In this document: positions 42,173 through 61,563 of the stretch, piece by piece | Layout: the number at the start of each line of letters is the position of its first letter | How positions within the stretch are numbered: position 1 is the first letter of the stretch | Source: Vesta saturnalis | Taxonomy: Eukaryota > Arthropoda > Insecta > Coleoptera > Lampyridae | Reading direction: 5' to 3' | DNA length: 64,000 nt | NCBI GenBank assembly: GCA_036346205.1 | Contig: JARFJB010000091.1 | Span: 2,937,001 to 3,001,000, forward strand | The notes under the pieces: model-generated | Seen by the model: the letters and a program-made list of their open reading frames with translations, nothing else | What the model was told of the DNA's origin: nothing | Databases searched by the model: none | Program-made: the position numbers and the translations under genes

Positions 42173-42405
42173 AATGGATTGAGCTAAAGAAAACGTCGCT
42201 TTTACGAAAAAAACGGCGAATAAGTATTGCATTGTGCCTGGGTGTGATAGCAGCAGTTATCGCGAACCAAATAAGTTGTTTATAAACGTTCCAACAGGGG
42301 ATATACGGAAAAAGTGGTTACAACAAATACGACGTGATACCGCGAGTGCCTCTTTGACGTCCCACTTATATTGTTGTAAAGACCATTTTGATATAAGTAC
42401 ATAAC
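42173..42405 (+). pseudogene. THAP-type zinc-finger exon
   Basis: THAP domains are C2CH zinc-coordinating DNA-binding modules of host proteins and of P-element transposases. From ATG 42173 the frame reads M-D-stop and then AKENVAFTKKTANKYCIVPG, CDSSSYREPNKLFINVPTGD, IRKKWLQQIRRDTASASLTS, HLYCCKDHFDIST, stop. The CxxxxC near the start, the invariant Trp about 30 residues on, and the CxxH near the end match THAP spacing. TGA is codon 3, so either translation starts elsewhere or it is a relic. A donor-like GTACAT follows HFDIS, hinting at splicing to a next exon. No transposase core lies nearby, so P-element and host-gene origins are both open. Confidence 0.6.
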
Positions 42406-42484
42406 TTACTGGTATTTTCAATAAATTATCGACGAAATTGGATCGATATATGAAATTGGCTGTGATCGTTAGTAATAACATAAC
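42406..42484. other. Spacer between THAP exon and inverted repeat
   Basis: Nothing recognised. Confidence 0.4.
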
Positions 42485-43072
42485 ACGCGTATTCGGTCGA
42501 TAGATCTTTAGCCATTAAACTTAGAAGATAAGTTTAAATACGAAAGTTGTCTATTTTTATAAGCAGCATAATCTAAAAATAGTTTGGTTTCTACAGGGTG
42601 TAATATAAAAGAGGTACAATAAAGAACTTTTGATTTTTAAATAGAACACGCTATATATTATTTTATTTTTCGATTCTCCTTATAATTTTACATCTTTTTT
42701 ATAAGAAATACTTACAAGCTAAATCTTAGTTTTTAAGATTTTTGCAAAGTTAACTAAAAACTGACATTTTTATGTAGTAATTCAAGTAGGCGTATCTCAG
42801 TTATTTTTAAAGATAAAAAAATAATCTTTGGTATAAAATTTATTAATACAAGAGCTTACTTTAATCTATTGTCAAAATTGGCTTTCAATATAAACGGTGA
42901 TCACAAAAATTAATTTAATAACATAAATTTGAAAATGCTATATCTACATTTTTTTAAATGGCACACCCAACATTTTTTTAATGCCTTGTCTTCGTCTATT
43001 AATCGGCTTTCATTTTTATTACATATGCTCTATACTTATCTCTAATAGTTTCGAAGGTATTTAAGTTTCTTA
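42485..43072 (-). repeat. Left inverted-repeat arm of mariner-like element D
   Basis: A mariner-type end (TA at 42592-42593, then CAGGGTGTAATATAAAAG) and ~480 bp of long TIR, matching 57.57-58.15 kb in reverse (blocks TACAAGCTAAATCTTA, AAGTAGGCGTATCTCAG, CAAGAGCTTACTTTAATCTA, GCCTTGTCTTCGTCTATTA). The inversion continues ~107 bp beyond the CAGGG end (42485-42591 versus 58151-58255). The arm stops at TTTAAGTTTCTTAA, where the heptamer array begins. Confidence 0.85.
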
Positions 43073-46000
43073 AACATAAAACATAAAACATAAAACATAA
43101 AACATAAAACATAAAACATAAAACATAAAACATAAAACATAAAACATAAAACATAAAACATAAAACATAAAACATAAAACATAAAACATAAAACATAAAA
43201 CATAAAACATAAAACAAAACATAAACATAAAACATAAAACATAAAACATAAAACATAAACATAAAACATAAAAACATAAACATAAAAACATAAAATATAA
43301 AACATAAAACATAAAATATAAAACATAAAACATAAAAACATAAAATATAAAATAAACATAAAACATAAAAATAAAACATAAAACATAAAATATAAAACAT
43401 AAAACATAAAACATAAAACATAAAAATAAAATATAAAATATAAAATATAAAACATAAACATATAAAATATAAAACATAAAATATAAAACATAAAACATAA
43501 AAACATAAAACATAAAACATAAAAATATAAAATAAAACATAAAACATAAACATAAAACATAAAATAAAACATAAAATATAAAATAATAAAAAAATAAAAC
43601 ATAAAACATAAAAATAAAATAAAAACATAAAAATAAAACATAAAACATAAAACATAAAATATAAAACATAAACATATAAAACATAAAAATAAAACATAAA
43701 ACATAAAATATAAAATATAAAACATAAATAAAAACATAAAACATAAACATAAAATATAAAACATAAACATAAAAATAAAAATAAAAATAAATAAAAACAT
43801 AAAATAAAAATATAAAATATAAAATATAAAATATAAAACATAAAACATAAAATATAAAATATAAAAATAAAATAAAACATAAAAATAAAACATAAAATAT
43901 AAACATAAAAATAAAATAAAACATAAAATATAAAAATAAAACAAAAAAATAAAATATAAAACATAAATAAATATAAAAATATAAAATAAAATAAAATATA
44001 AAATATAAAAATAAAATATAAAACATAAAATATAAAATATAAAATATAAAAATAAAAAATAAAAATAAACATAAAATATAAAAATAAAATATAAAATATA
44101 AAAATATAAAATAAAAACATAAATATAAAATATAAACATAAAACATAAAATATAAAATATAAAATATAAAACATAAAACATAAAACATAAACATAAAAAT
44201 AAAACATAAAACTATAAAACATAAAATAACATAAAAATAAAACATAAACATAAACATAAAAACATATAAAAATAAAACATAAAAACATAAAACATAAAAA
44301 ACATAAATAAACATAAAACATAAAATAAACATAAAACATAAAAAATAAAACATAAAATAACATAAAACATAACATAAACATAAAAACATAAAACATAAAA
44401 TAATAAACATATAAACATATAAACATAAAACATAAAACATAAAACATAAATAAATAAAAACATAAAAATAAAAACATAAACATAAATAAAATATAAAAAT
44501 ACATAAACATAAAACATAAAATAAAATATAAAACATAAAACATAAAATAAAATACATAAAAATAAAACATAAAACATAAAACATAAAATATAAACATAAA
44601 ACATAAAACATAAACATAAAACATAAACATAAAATATAAATAACATAAAACATAAATAAATAAACATAAACATAAAACATAAAACATAAAACATAAAACA
44701 TAAAACATAAACATAAAAACATAAAATAACATAAACATAAAACATAAAAATAAAAATAAAACATAAAACATAAAATAATAAAAATAAAACATAAAATAAA
44801 ACATAAAACATAAAACATAAAACATAAAAAAATATAAAAAATAAAACATAAAAATAAAATATAAAACATATAAAATAATAAAACATATAAACATAAAACA
44901 TAAAAATAAATATAAAAAATAAAATATAAACATAAAATATAAAACTATAAAAATAAAATAAAAACATAAAACATAAACATAATAAAACATAAACATAAAA
45001 ATAAAACATAAAACATAAAACATAAAACATAAAAAAAACATAAAAATAAAATAAAACATAAAACATAAAAATAAAAATAAACATAAAACATAAAACATAA
45101 AATATAAACATAAATATAAACATAAATAAAATATAAAATAAAACATAAAACAAAAAATAAAACATAAAACATAAAAATAAAACATAAAAACATAAAAATA
45201 TAAACATATAAAAATAAAACATAAAACATAAAACATAAAATATAAAAATATAAAATAAAATAAAAATAAACATAAAATATAAACATAAAAAAAACATAAA
45301 ACATAAAAATAAACATAAAAATAAACATAAAAAAAACATAAAATACATAAACATAAATAAAACATAAAACATAAAATAACATAAACATAAAATATACATA
45401 AAAACATAAACATAAATAAACATAAACATAAATAAAAATAAAATAAATACATAAAACATAAAACATAAAATAATAAACATAAATAAAACATAAAACATAA
45501 AAAATATAAAACATAAAACATAAAAATAAAATAAACATAAAAAAAACATAAATAAATAAAACATAAACATAAAATAAAAATAATAAACATAAAATATAAA
45601 CATAAAACATAAAACATAAAAATATAAAACATAAAACATAAAACATAAAACATAAAACATAAACATAAAAATAAAAATATAAACATAAAACATAAAACAT
45701 AAAACATAAAACATAAAAAACATAAAACATAAAACTATAAAAATAAAAAATAAAACTATAAACAATAAAAAAAAGCATAAACATAAAAATATAAAACATA
45801 TAAACATAAAACATAAACATAAAATCATAAAACAAAACATAAAATAATACATAAAACATAAAATAAAATTCAAAACATAAAACATAAAAGCATAAACATA
45901 AAACATAATAACATAAACTAAATATAAAATAACATAAAACTTAAATATAAATAATAAAACATAAACATAACATAAAATAAAATGTAAAAACATAAAACAA

Positions 46001-47628
46001 AAAAAATAAAAATAATAAAATACATAAAAATAAAAATATAAACATAAAAATAAAAGCATAAAGATCATAAATATAAAACATAAAACATAAATAAAACATA
46101 AAATACATAAAATATAAAAATAAACATAAACATAAACATATAAATATAAAATATAAAATATAAAATTATAAAATATAAATATAAAATATTAAAATAAAAA
46201 CATATAAATATCAAAACATAAAACATTAAAATAAACATATATAACATAAATAATCATAAAACATTAAAACAAAACATTAAAATTAAAACTATAAATACTA
46301 AAACATAAAAATGATTAATAATCATAAACATAAAATTGAAATAATTAAAACTATAAAACATAAAACATAAAATATAAACAATAAAACATAAAAACATAAA
46401 CATAAAACTATAAAATAAAATAATAACATAAAATATAAACATAAAACATAAAATCATAAAAATAAAATAAACATAAAATCATAAAAATAAAACATAAAAA
46501 TAAAACATAAAATATAAAAATATAAAATATAAAAATAAAATATAAAAATAAAAATAAATATAAAACATAAAAATAAAACATAAAACATAAAATATAAAAA
46601 TATAAAATATAAAACATAAAAATAAAATATAAAAAAAAATATAAAATATAAAACATAAAATATAAAAACATAAACATAAAAATATAAAAATAAAAATAAA
46701 AATAAAACATAAAACATAAAACATAAAAATAAAACATAAAACATAAAAATATAAACATAAAACATAAAATAAAATATAAAATATAAAATATAAAATAAAA
46801 CATAAAATATAAATAAAATATAAAAATATAAAAACATAAAACATAAAATAAAAATAAAAAAATATAAAACATAAAAATATAAAATAAAACATAAAATATA
46901 AAATATAAAACATAAAACATAAAATATAAAAATAAAATAAAACATAAACATAAAATAAAAATAAACATAAAAATAAAAATAAAATATAAAACATAAAATA
47001 TAAAAACATAAAACATAAACATAAAAATAAAACATAAAACATAAAACATAAAACATAAAAATAAAAATATAAACATAAAATAAAACATAAAAATAAAACA
47101 TAAAACATAAAACATAAAAATAAAAACATAAAATATAAAACATAAAAATAAAACATAAAAATAAAACATAAAACATAAAATATAAAATAAAACAAAATAA
47201 AACATAAAAATAAAATATAAAACATAAAATATAAAACATAAAATATAAAATATAAAATATAAAATATAAACATAAAAATAAAATATAAAACATAAAAATA
47301 TAAAATATAAACATAAAAATAAAATAAAACATAAAATATAAAAATAAAAATATAAAATATAAAATATAAAACATAAAATATAAAACATAAAATATAAAAC
47401 ATAAAATCATAAAACATAAAACTAAAACATAAAATACATAAAATAAAACATAAAACAAAATATAAAAACATAAACATATAAACATAAAAACATAAAAACA
47501 TAAAACATAAAACATAAACATAAAACATAAAAATAAAAATAAAAAACATAAAACAAAAACATAAACAAAACAAACATAAAACAAAACATAAACATAAAAC
47601 AAAAAAAACATAAAACATAAAAAAACAT
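43073..47628 (-). repeat. Heptanucleotide array A, (ACATAAA)n, G-free
   Basis: About 4.55 kb of ACATAAA/ATATAAA units with AATAAA interruptions. The first ~145 bp (43073-43215) are near-perfect, the rest progressively irregular. It contains almost no G on the + strand. Because 7 is coprime with 3 and TTTATGT has no stop in any frame, the minus strand is open in all three frames for hundreds of codons (repeating FMFYVLC); these are not genes. Around 45.76-46.46 kb units become irregular with occasional G and may hide a further eroded copy of flanking sequence. Confidence 0.95.
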
Positions 47629-49940
<2,312 letters not shown>

Positions 49941-49944
49941 GCAC

Positions 49945-51185
49945 AAAAATATAATAAAATATAAAATAAAATATAAAATATAAAAAAAAATAAAAATTAT
50001 AAATACTAAAATATAAATATATAAAATAAAAACTAAAATAAAAATAAAATAACAAAAAAAAAATAAATAATAAAAAATAATAAAAAAAACTAAATAATAA
50101 AAACAAAATAAAAAACAAATAAAATTAATAAATAAAAAAAAATAAAAAAAAAAAAAAAAATAAAAAAATATAAAAAAAAAAATAAAACAAAAAAAAATAT
50201 AAATAAAATATATAAAATAAAAACTAAATATAAAATAAATATAACATAAAAAAAATAAACATAAATAATAAAAATAAATACATAATAAAAAAAAAATAAT
50301 AAAATAAAACAATAAAATTATTAAAAAATATAATAAATATAATTAATATAAATTATTACATATTAATAATACTTATAAAAAAAAATAAAAATTAAAATCA
50401 AATATAAAATAAAATAAAAAAAAAAAAAATAAAAATAATAAAAAATAAATTACATTTTAAATATATAATTAATTTTAACCTAATTAAACAATTTAAATAA
50501 TTAAAAACTTAAATAAATTTATACAAAATATTTTTTACTTTAAAATAACTAATACTACTTAATACTATAAAAATCATTTTATTAATAAATTAAAATAAAA
50601 AAAATATAAAAAATAAAAAATTAATAAATAAAAATAAAAATAAAATAAATAAACAAACTAAATAAATAAAAAAATAAAAATAAATTAATATAAAATAAAT
50701 AAATAAATATAAAAAAAAAAAAATATAAAATAAATAAAAAATAAAAATAAAATAAAATATAAATAAAAAAAAAAATATAAAAAAAATATAAAATAAATAA
50801 ATAAAAATAATAAAAAATATAAAATAAAAAATAAAATATAAATAAATATAAAATAATAAAAAAAATAAAAAAAAAATAAATAAAAAAAAATAACAACTAA
50901 ATAAAAAAATAAAAAAAAAAAACAAACTAAAATAAACTAAATAAATAAAAATAAAAATAACTAAAAAATAAAAAAAAATAAAATATAAAAAATAAATAAA
51001 AAAAAAATAAAATATAAACATAAATATAAAAAACAAATAATAAATAAAATTAAAATATAAATAATATAAAATAAAATAAACAAAATATAAAATAAATATA
51101 AACTATAAAATATTAAAACTTAAATTATAAAACTATAAAATTAAAATATAAAAAATAAAATAAAATAAAATATTATAAAATCATA
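49945..51185 (-). repeat. A/T-only array B
   Basis: About 1.24 kb of AATAAA/ATAAAA/ATATAAA-like units with rare C and essentially no G. Less periodic than arrays A and C, as if the heptamer had lost its C. Confidence 0.85.
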
Positions 51186-52558
51186 AACATATGTACCTTA
51201 TATAACATAAACCAAACTATTTAGATAGCAGCTAAAAATAACAATCATAACTATTAATTAACAAGACTATAAAAGCATATTGACAAATATAATATATAAA
51301 ACATAAAATATAATAAAAATATAAAAATATAAAAATATAATAATAAAATATATATAATATAAAATTAAAATATTAAAGATATAATAACATAAAACATAAA
51401 AATATTCAAATTTAAAACATAATAATATGAAAATAAAAATATTGTTGATAATATATTATGAAATATTAAAATTATAAACATGATAAATATAAAATAGTCA
51501 TTTAATTAATATAAAATATAAAAAATAAAATATAAATATTAAATTGCATCGATAAGCAATTTTACATAAAAATATCTATAAATATAGAGCAGCTATAAAG
51601 CATATAAACCTATATAAAAAAAACATAAAACCATAAAATATAAGTATAAATAGTTAAGAATATAAATATTATAATAACATTAATACTAATAATCTTTGAA
51701 TCATACAAGACATTTATTAAAAATATGGAAATTAACAACATAAAAATAATAAATGTAAAATAAATACATAAAATATAACATACATAAAACATAAATATTA
51801 AACTAATATAACATAAAAACATCTTAAATCAAATCTTCTTTACATAAATTATATATTAATCTAAACTAAAATATAAAACTAAATTATAAAATTAAATTTT
51901 ATTTTAAAACATAAATTATACTTTAATTTAAAAATATTAAACATAAATTAAAGTTATTTAAATAAAACTTCAAAATAAAAATAAAATAAAATAAAACAGA
52001 AAAAAAAATTAAAAAATCAATAAATAAAAAAAATTAAAAACAAAACATCGAAAATTTAACTACATAAAAAAAATATTTAAAGTAAAATAAACTAATTAAA
52101 ATTACAAAATAATAACTTTTAAAAACTCATATAAAACATTATTTTAAATACTATAATATAAATATACAAAAATTGCAAATTATAAATTGACAAAAAAATA
52201 AAATATAACTTAACTATTATATCAAATTAAAACAAATCTAATTATAAAATATAAATTATTATGCTAATTTTTAAATTAAATTAATTAAAACATAATTAAC
52301 CTAAATCATTAAAATAAAACATTGAATAACAATTTTCAAAAAATAACTAAAACTAATCTCAATATTAAAATTATTTAATATTATATTTTAACTAATTTAT
52401 ACTTTAGCCTGAATATTTCACATAAAGGACATAATATAAATAACACTTAAACTAGCAATAAAGAAAATATAAATTCATAATTAAAAATAAATTGTAAAAA
52501 TCATAAATAGATTACTAAATTGCATACATTACTAAAATTATTTACAAATCATCATACA
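51186..52558 (+). repeat. Strongly eroded copy 2 of the mariner D flank
   Basis: Collinear with about 58.15-60.0 kb but ~25% shorter and strongly G/C-depleted. Anchors: AACCAAACTATTT..AGCAGCT (51.21 versus 58.15 kb), AAATTGCATCGATA (51.54 versus 58.61), AGTATAAATA..AAATATTATAATAAC (51.65 versus 58.74), GTTATTTAAAT.AAAC (51.95 versus 59.16), TGCTAATTTTTAAATTA (52.26 versus 59.61), ACAATTTTCAAAAAATAA (52.33 versus 59.72). Order is preserved throughout, so this is a degraded duplicate and not independent DNA. Confidence 0.8.
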
Positions 52559-55500
52559 ATTTAAAATATAAAACATAAAACATAAAAATAAAACATAAAA
52601 ATATAAAACATAAAATATAAAAAATAAAACATAAAATATAAAATATAAAAATAAAATATAAAATATAAAATCATAAAATATAAAATAAATAAAAATAAAA
52701 TCATAAAATATAAAATATAAAATATAAAATAATATAAATATAAAAATAAAAATAAAATATAAAATATAAAAAATAAAAAATAAAACTATATAAATATAAT
52801 AATATAAAAACTATAAATATAAACAGTATAAATACATAAACAATAAAATAAAATATAAAAATAAAATATAAAACATAAAACATAAAAATAAAACTATAAA
52901 ATATAAATATAAAATATAAAACATAAACATAAATATAAATATAACATAAAATATAAAACATAAAACATAAAAATAAAAATACAAAATAAATATAAAAACT
53001 AATAAAACATAAAACATAAAACATAAAAACATAAAACATAAAATATAAAACATAAAACATAAAACATATATAAACATTAAAACATAAAATATAAAAATAA
53101 TAACATAAAACATAAATAAAATATAAAATATAAAACATAAAATATAAAAAATCATAAAATATAAAACATAAAACATAAAAATCATAAAATCATAAAATAT
53201 AAAAAATATAAAATCATAAATTAAAATAAAACATAAAACATAAACATAAAACATAAAATATAAAATATAAAACATAAAATATAAAACATAAAATATAAAT
53301 ATATATAAAATATAAAATATAAAATATAAATATAAAACATATAAAACATAAAATATAAAACATAAAATATAAAACATAAAATATAAAACATAAAACATAA
53401 AATATAAAATATAAAATAAAATATAAAAATATAAACATAAAAATAAAATATAAAATATAAAATATAAAATATAAAATATAAAATATAAAATATAAAATAT
53501 AAAATATAAAATATAAAATATAAAATATAAAACATAAAACATAAAAATATAAAATATAAAACATAAAATATAAAATATAAAATATAAAACATAAAACATA
53601 AAAATAAAAACATAAAATAAAACATAAAATATAAAATATAAAATATAAAATATAAAACATAAAATATAAAACATAAAACATAAAAATAAAACATAAAACA
53701 TATAAAACATAAAACATAAACATAAAACATAAAACATAAAATATAAAAATAAAAATAAAACATAAAATATAAAACATAAAACATAAAATATAAAACATAA
53801 AATATAAAACATAAAACATAAAACATAAAATATAAAACATAAAACATAAAACATAAAAACAATAAAACATAAAACATAAAACATAAAACATAAAATATAA
53901 AAATAAAACATAAAATATAAAATATAAAACATAAAATATAAAATATAAAACATAAAACATAAAAATAAAATATAAAATATAAACATAAATATAAAATAAA
54001 ACATAAACATAAAACATAAAACATAAAACATAAAACATAAAATAAAAATAAAATAAAACATAAAAACATAAAACATAAAAACATAAAATATAAAATAAAA
54101 ACATAAAATATAAAAAAAATAAAAATAAAACATAAAATATAAAACATAAAATAAAATAAAACATAAAATATAAAATAAAAATAAAACATAAAATATAAAA
54201 CATAAAAATAAAATATAAAAAACAAATAAAACATAAAAATATAAAACATAAAACATAAAACATAAAACATAAAATAAATAAAACATAAAACATAAAATAA
54301 AATATAAAACATAAAAAAACATAAAAATAAAACATAAAAACATAAAACATAAAACATAAAATATAAAATATAAAACATAAAATATAAAATATAAAACATA
54401 AAACATAAAATAAACATAAAACATAAAACATAAAACATAAAATATAAAATATAAAATATAAAACATAAAACATAAAATATAAACATAACATAAAATATAA
54501 AATATAAAACATAAAAATAAAATATAAAACATAAAATAAAAATATAAATATAAATATAAAATATAAAACATAAAATATAAAAATATAAAATATAAAAATA
54601 AAATATAAAATAAAATAAAATAAAAAAATATAAAATATAAAATATAAAAAAAACATAAAAATAAAAAAAATAAAAACATAAAAAAAAAATAAAAATAAAA
54701 AATAAAAATAAAAATAAAAAAAAACATAAAAATAAAATAAAATAAAAAAAAAAATAAAAATAAAAATAAAATAAAATAAAAATAAATAAAATAAAAAATA
54801 AAATATAAAATAAAATAAAAATAAAACATAAATAAAAATAAAAATAAATATAAAATATAAAAATAAAATATAAAAATAAAAATAAAAATAAAATATAAAA
54901 TAAAAATAAAAATAAAAATATAAAATAAAATAAAAAATAAAATATAAACATAAAAATAATAAAAATAAAATAAAATATAAAACAAAAAATAAAAATAAAA
55001 TAAAAATAAAACATAAAAATAATATAAAAATAAAAAAAAAACATAAAAATAAATATAAAAATAAACATAAAATATAAAATATAAAAACATAAAACATAAA
55101 TAAAAATAAAATTAAAAATAAAAAAAACATAACATAAAAATAAACATAAATAAAAATAAAACATAAAATATAAAACATAAAAATAAAAATATAAATATAA
55201 AAATAAACATAAATAAAATAAAAATAAAAATAAAAAATAAAATATAACATAAATAAAACATAACACATAAAAATAAAACATAAAACATAAAATATAAAAT
55301 CATAAAACATAAAAACATAAAACATAAAATAAAACATAAAACATAAAACATAAAACATAAAATATAAAAACATAAAACATAAAATAAAACATAAAATATA
55401 AAAATAAAATATAAACATATATAAACATAAAAATCATAAACATAAAACATAAAACATAAAAATAAAAACATAAAACATAAAACATAAAACATAAAAATAA

Positions 55501-56396
55501 AACATAAAAACATAAAATAAACATAAAACATAAAACATAAAATATAAATATAAAAACATAAAATATAAAATAAAACATAAAATATAAAACATAAAATCAT
55601 AAAACATAAAACATAAAAATATAAAATATAAAACATAAAACATAAAATCATAAAACATAAAACATAAAATATAAAACATAAAAATAAAACATAAAACATA
55701 AAACATAAAATATAAAACATAAAACATAAAAATATAAAACATAAAATATAAAAAACATAAAATAATAAAACATAAAATAAAACATAAAACATAAAACATA
55801 AAATATAAAACATAAAACATAAAACATAAAACATAAAACATAAAATAAACATAAAACATAAAACATAAAACATAAAATATAAAAACATAAAAATATAAAA
55901 CATAAAAATAAAACATAAAACATAAAATATAAAACATAAAACATAAAAAACATAAAACATAAAACATAAAACATAAAAATAAAACATAAAATAAAAATAA
56001 AAACATAAAACATAAAACATAAAACATAAAACATAAAATATAAAACATAAAACATAAAAATAAAATAAAAAATAAAATATAAAACATAAAACATAAAATA
56101 TAAAACATAAAACATAAACATATAAAACATAAAACATAAAACATAAAATATAAAATATAAAATATAAAATAAAATATAAACATAAACATAAAACATAAAC
56201 ATAAAAACATAAACATAAAACATAAAACATAAAATAAAACATAAAAATACATAAACATAAAACATAAAACATAAAACATAAAACATAAAACATAAAACAT
56301 AAAACATAAAACATAAAACATAAAACATAAAACATAAAACATAAAACATAAAACAAAACAAAACATAAAACAAAACAAAACAAAACATAAAACATA
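52559..56396 (-). repeat. Heptanucleotide array C, (ACATAAA)n
   Basis: About 3.84 kb of ACATAAA/ATATAAA units with an A-rich irregular middle (54.6-55.2 kb). The last ~130 bp (56.26-56.36 kb) are near-perfect ACATAAA, then ACAAA-type units, then the junction AAAAAACATATTAACTGAAA. Open in all minus frames for the same arithmetic reason as array A; no genes. Confidence 0.95.
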
Positions 56397-58255
56397 AAAA
56401 ACATATTAACTGAAATACAAACACTTAAAATTATAATAAATGATGGATGTGTCCACCATTTTGTTGCTGGCAAACATGAAGTCTTCGAATAAACGGGTGA
56501 TCACAAAAATTAATTCAACAACGTAAATTCGAAAATGCTATATCTTCATTTTTTTAAATAGCACACCCTATATTTTTTAACGCCTTGTCTTCGTCTATTA
56601 GTCAGCTTTCATTATTAAATATGTTCTATACCTATCTCTAATAGTTTCGGAGATATTTAAGTTTGTTCAATTTTTTGCGTTGATAACACTGATGAAGAGT
56701 AACATTAGTCGGTCAAAGCAAGCTGTGGATACATAAGAAACTAAAAAATATTAACTGAAATACATAAATTGTAATTATAATAAATATTGTATGAAACCAC
56801 CTTTTTTAAGAGATATTTGAGATGTTTTTAAACGATTCATCGTAAAATTAAACAATTTAATCAAGAGAGCACAAAACAAAAGATGAACGAAAACAAATGA
56901 AGAAATCAAACTTGTCAAACAGTGCTAATATTTGTCTAGTATTGTATACTTACTTCCTAAATTATAAAATGAATTTTTCGAAAGAAGAACTTGTTAATAT
57001 GATTTACGTCCTTGGTGAAAGTGATAAAAATTGTCTTTTAGCTCATTGAATTTATAAGCAAAAATTTCCAAATGCACGACATCCAAGTTTCAGCATTTGC
57101 AAGATTGAAAGAGCGTTTCGAGCAAACAGGCAGTATTCATTACGAAGACAATTTAGAACGAGAAACTTCTTGCGCAACGAATTTGAAACTTTTATTGAAG
57201 ATTTTCCTTTACAAACCCTTAAAGAAATGTGGCTGCAATTAGATGGCGCTCCTCCGCATTTTAGCAGAAACGTTAGAAATTATTTAAATATCCAGTTTCA
57301 AAACAAGTGGATTGGAAGGGCCGATCTCCTGGCCTGCAAGATCGCCCGACTTGACAAAGCTGGACTTTTTTCTTTGGGGTTGGATTAACGAAAAAGTCTA
57401 TCAAACTCCTCCAACGACTGTAGATGATATGAAGGCAAGAATTAGAGACGTCATTCAAAATATAAATGTTTCCATGTTACGAAAACTAAATTTGTCGTTT
57501 ATTCAAAGACTTCATGTTTGCCAGCAACAATATGGTGGTCACATCGAACATTTATTACAATTTTAAGTGTTTGTATTTCAGTTAATATGTTTTTTAGTTT
57601 CTTGTGCATTCATAGCTTGCTTTGACCGACTAATGTTACTCTTCTTCAGTGTTATCAACGAAAAAAATTGAACAAACTTAAATATCTCCGAAACTATTAG
57701 AGATAGATATAGAACATATTTAACAGAAATGAAAGCCGACTAATAGACGAAGACAAGGCATTAAAAAAATATAGGGTGTGCCATTTAAAAAAATGAAGAT
57801 GTAGCATTTTCAAATGTATGTTATTGAATTAATTTTGTGATCACCGTGTATATTGAAAGCCAATTTTGACAATAGATTAAAGTAAGCTCTTGTATGAATA
57901 AATTTTATACCAAAGATTATTTTTTTATCTTTAAAAATAACTGAGATACGCCTACTTGAATTACTACATAAAAATGTCAGTTTTTAGTTAACTTTACAAA
58001 TATTTCAAAAACTGTAAGATTTAGCTTGTGAGTAATTCTTATAAAAAAGATGTAAAATTACAAGGAGAATCGAAAAATAAAATAATATATAGGGTGTTCT
58101 ATTTAAAAATCAAAAGTTCTATATTGTACCGCTTTTATATTACCCCTGTAGAAACCAAACTATTTTTAGATTATGCAGCTTATAAAATAGACAACTTTCG
58201 TATTTAATTGCTTATCTTCTAAGTTTAATGCTAAGGAGCTATCGACCGAATACGC
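56397..58255 (+). mobile_element. Mariner-like element D, cleaner copy (right half with partial left TIR)
   Basis: From the array junction: a short inverted piece of the transposase C-terminus (56.40-56.50 kb), a left-type TIR block (56.50-56.75 kb), the deleted transposase gene, then a long right TIR (57.57-58.15 kb) ending CCCCTGTA with TA at 58149-58150. The inverted similarity to the left side of the locus continues to 58255. With 42485-43072 this frames the whole array region as one element plus an expanded internal satellite. Confidence 0.75.
56969..57566 (+). pseudogene. Deleted mariner-like DD41D transposase of element D
   Basis: From ATG 56969: MNFSKEELVNMIYVLGESDK, stop after CLLAH, then YKQKFPNARHPSFSICKIER (HTH start). 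The catalytic motif 1 region is deleted: sequence jumps to NEFETFIEDFPLQTLKEMWL and QLDGAPPHFSRNVRNYLN (second Asp), NKWIGR, a frameshift, GPISWPARSPDLTKLDFFLW (third Asp, 41 residues on), VYQTPPTTVDDMKARIRDVI and the ending GGHIEHLLQF with TAA at 57564-57566. Same family as element C (compare MIYVLGEAE). Not functional; it would need a transposase from elsewhere. Confidence 0.85.
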
Positions 58256-58264
58256 ACTATTGGG

Positions 58265-61329
<3,065 letters not shown>

Positions 61330-61560
61330 TTTTAGGACTCATTTAGTATAGCGGACTCTGGTAAGTATTAGAGGGATAGTGTAACAACGTTTAGCATCAA
61401 CACAGAAAATAAGAACAGAAACGTACCCATATATTTTAATAAACGAAACATAAAAAAATACTAATACAACTTGACGTTACCAACCTTACTTTTTTATTTT
61501 ATGAGCAGGTTTGACAATTTCTTAAATTATAAAATTCTTAAAACCCCTTCAAACCTGTTC
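61330..61560 (-). other. Likely start of the Copia 3' LTR / untranslated region
   Basis: Directly downstream of the Copia pol stop on the minus strand. AACAGGTTTGAAGGGG at 61.56-61.55 kb is a purine-rich stretch of the kind that primes plus-strand synthesis. The repeated CAAACCTG(T/C)TC is notable. LTR borders could not be fixed. Confidence 0.3.
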
Positions 61561-61563
61561 ATT

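Noticed and set aside
42999..47628. Very long minus-strand reading frames (up to ~900 codons, Phe/Tyr/Met/Leu/Cys-rich)
   Set aside because: They are the translation of a heptamer without stops in any frame; all three minus frames are open in parallel. Composition and repetition rule out a real membrane protein.
52701..56473. Long minus-strand frames with FYVLCFM repeats over arrays B and C
   Set aside because: Same arithmetic artefact of a 7-nt, G-free repeat.
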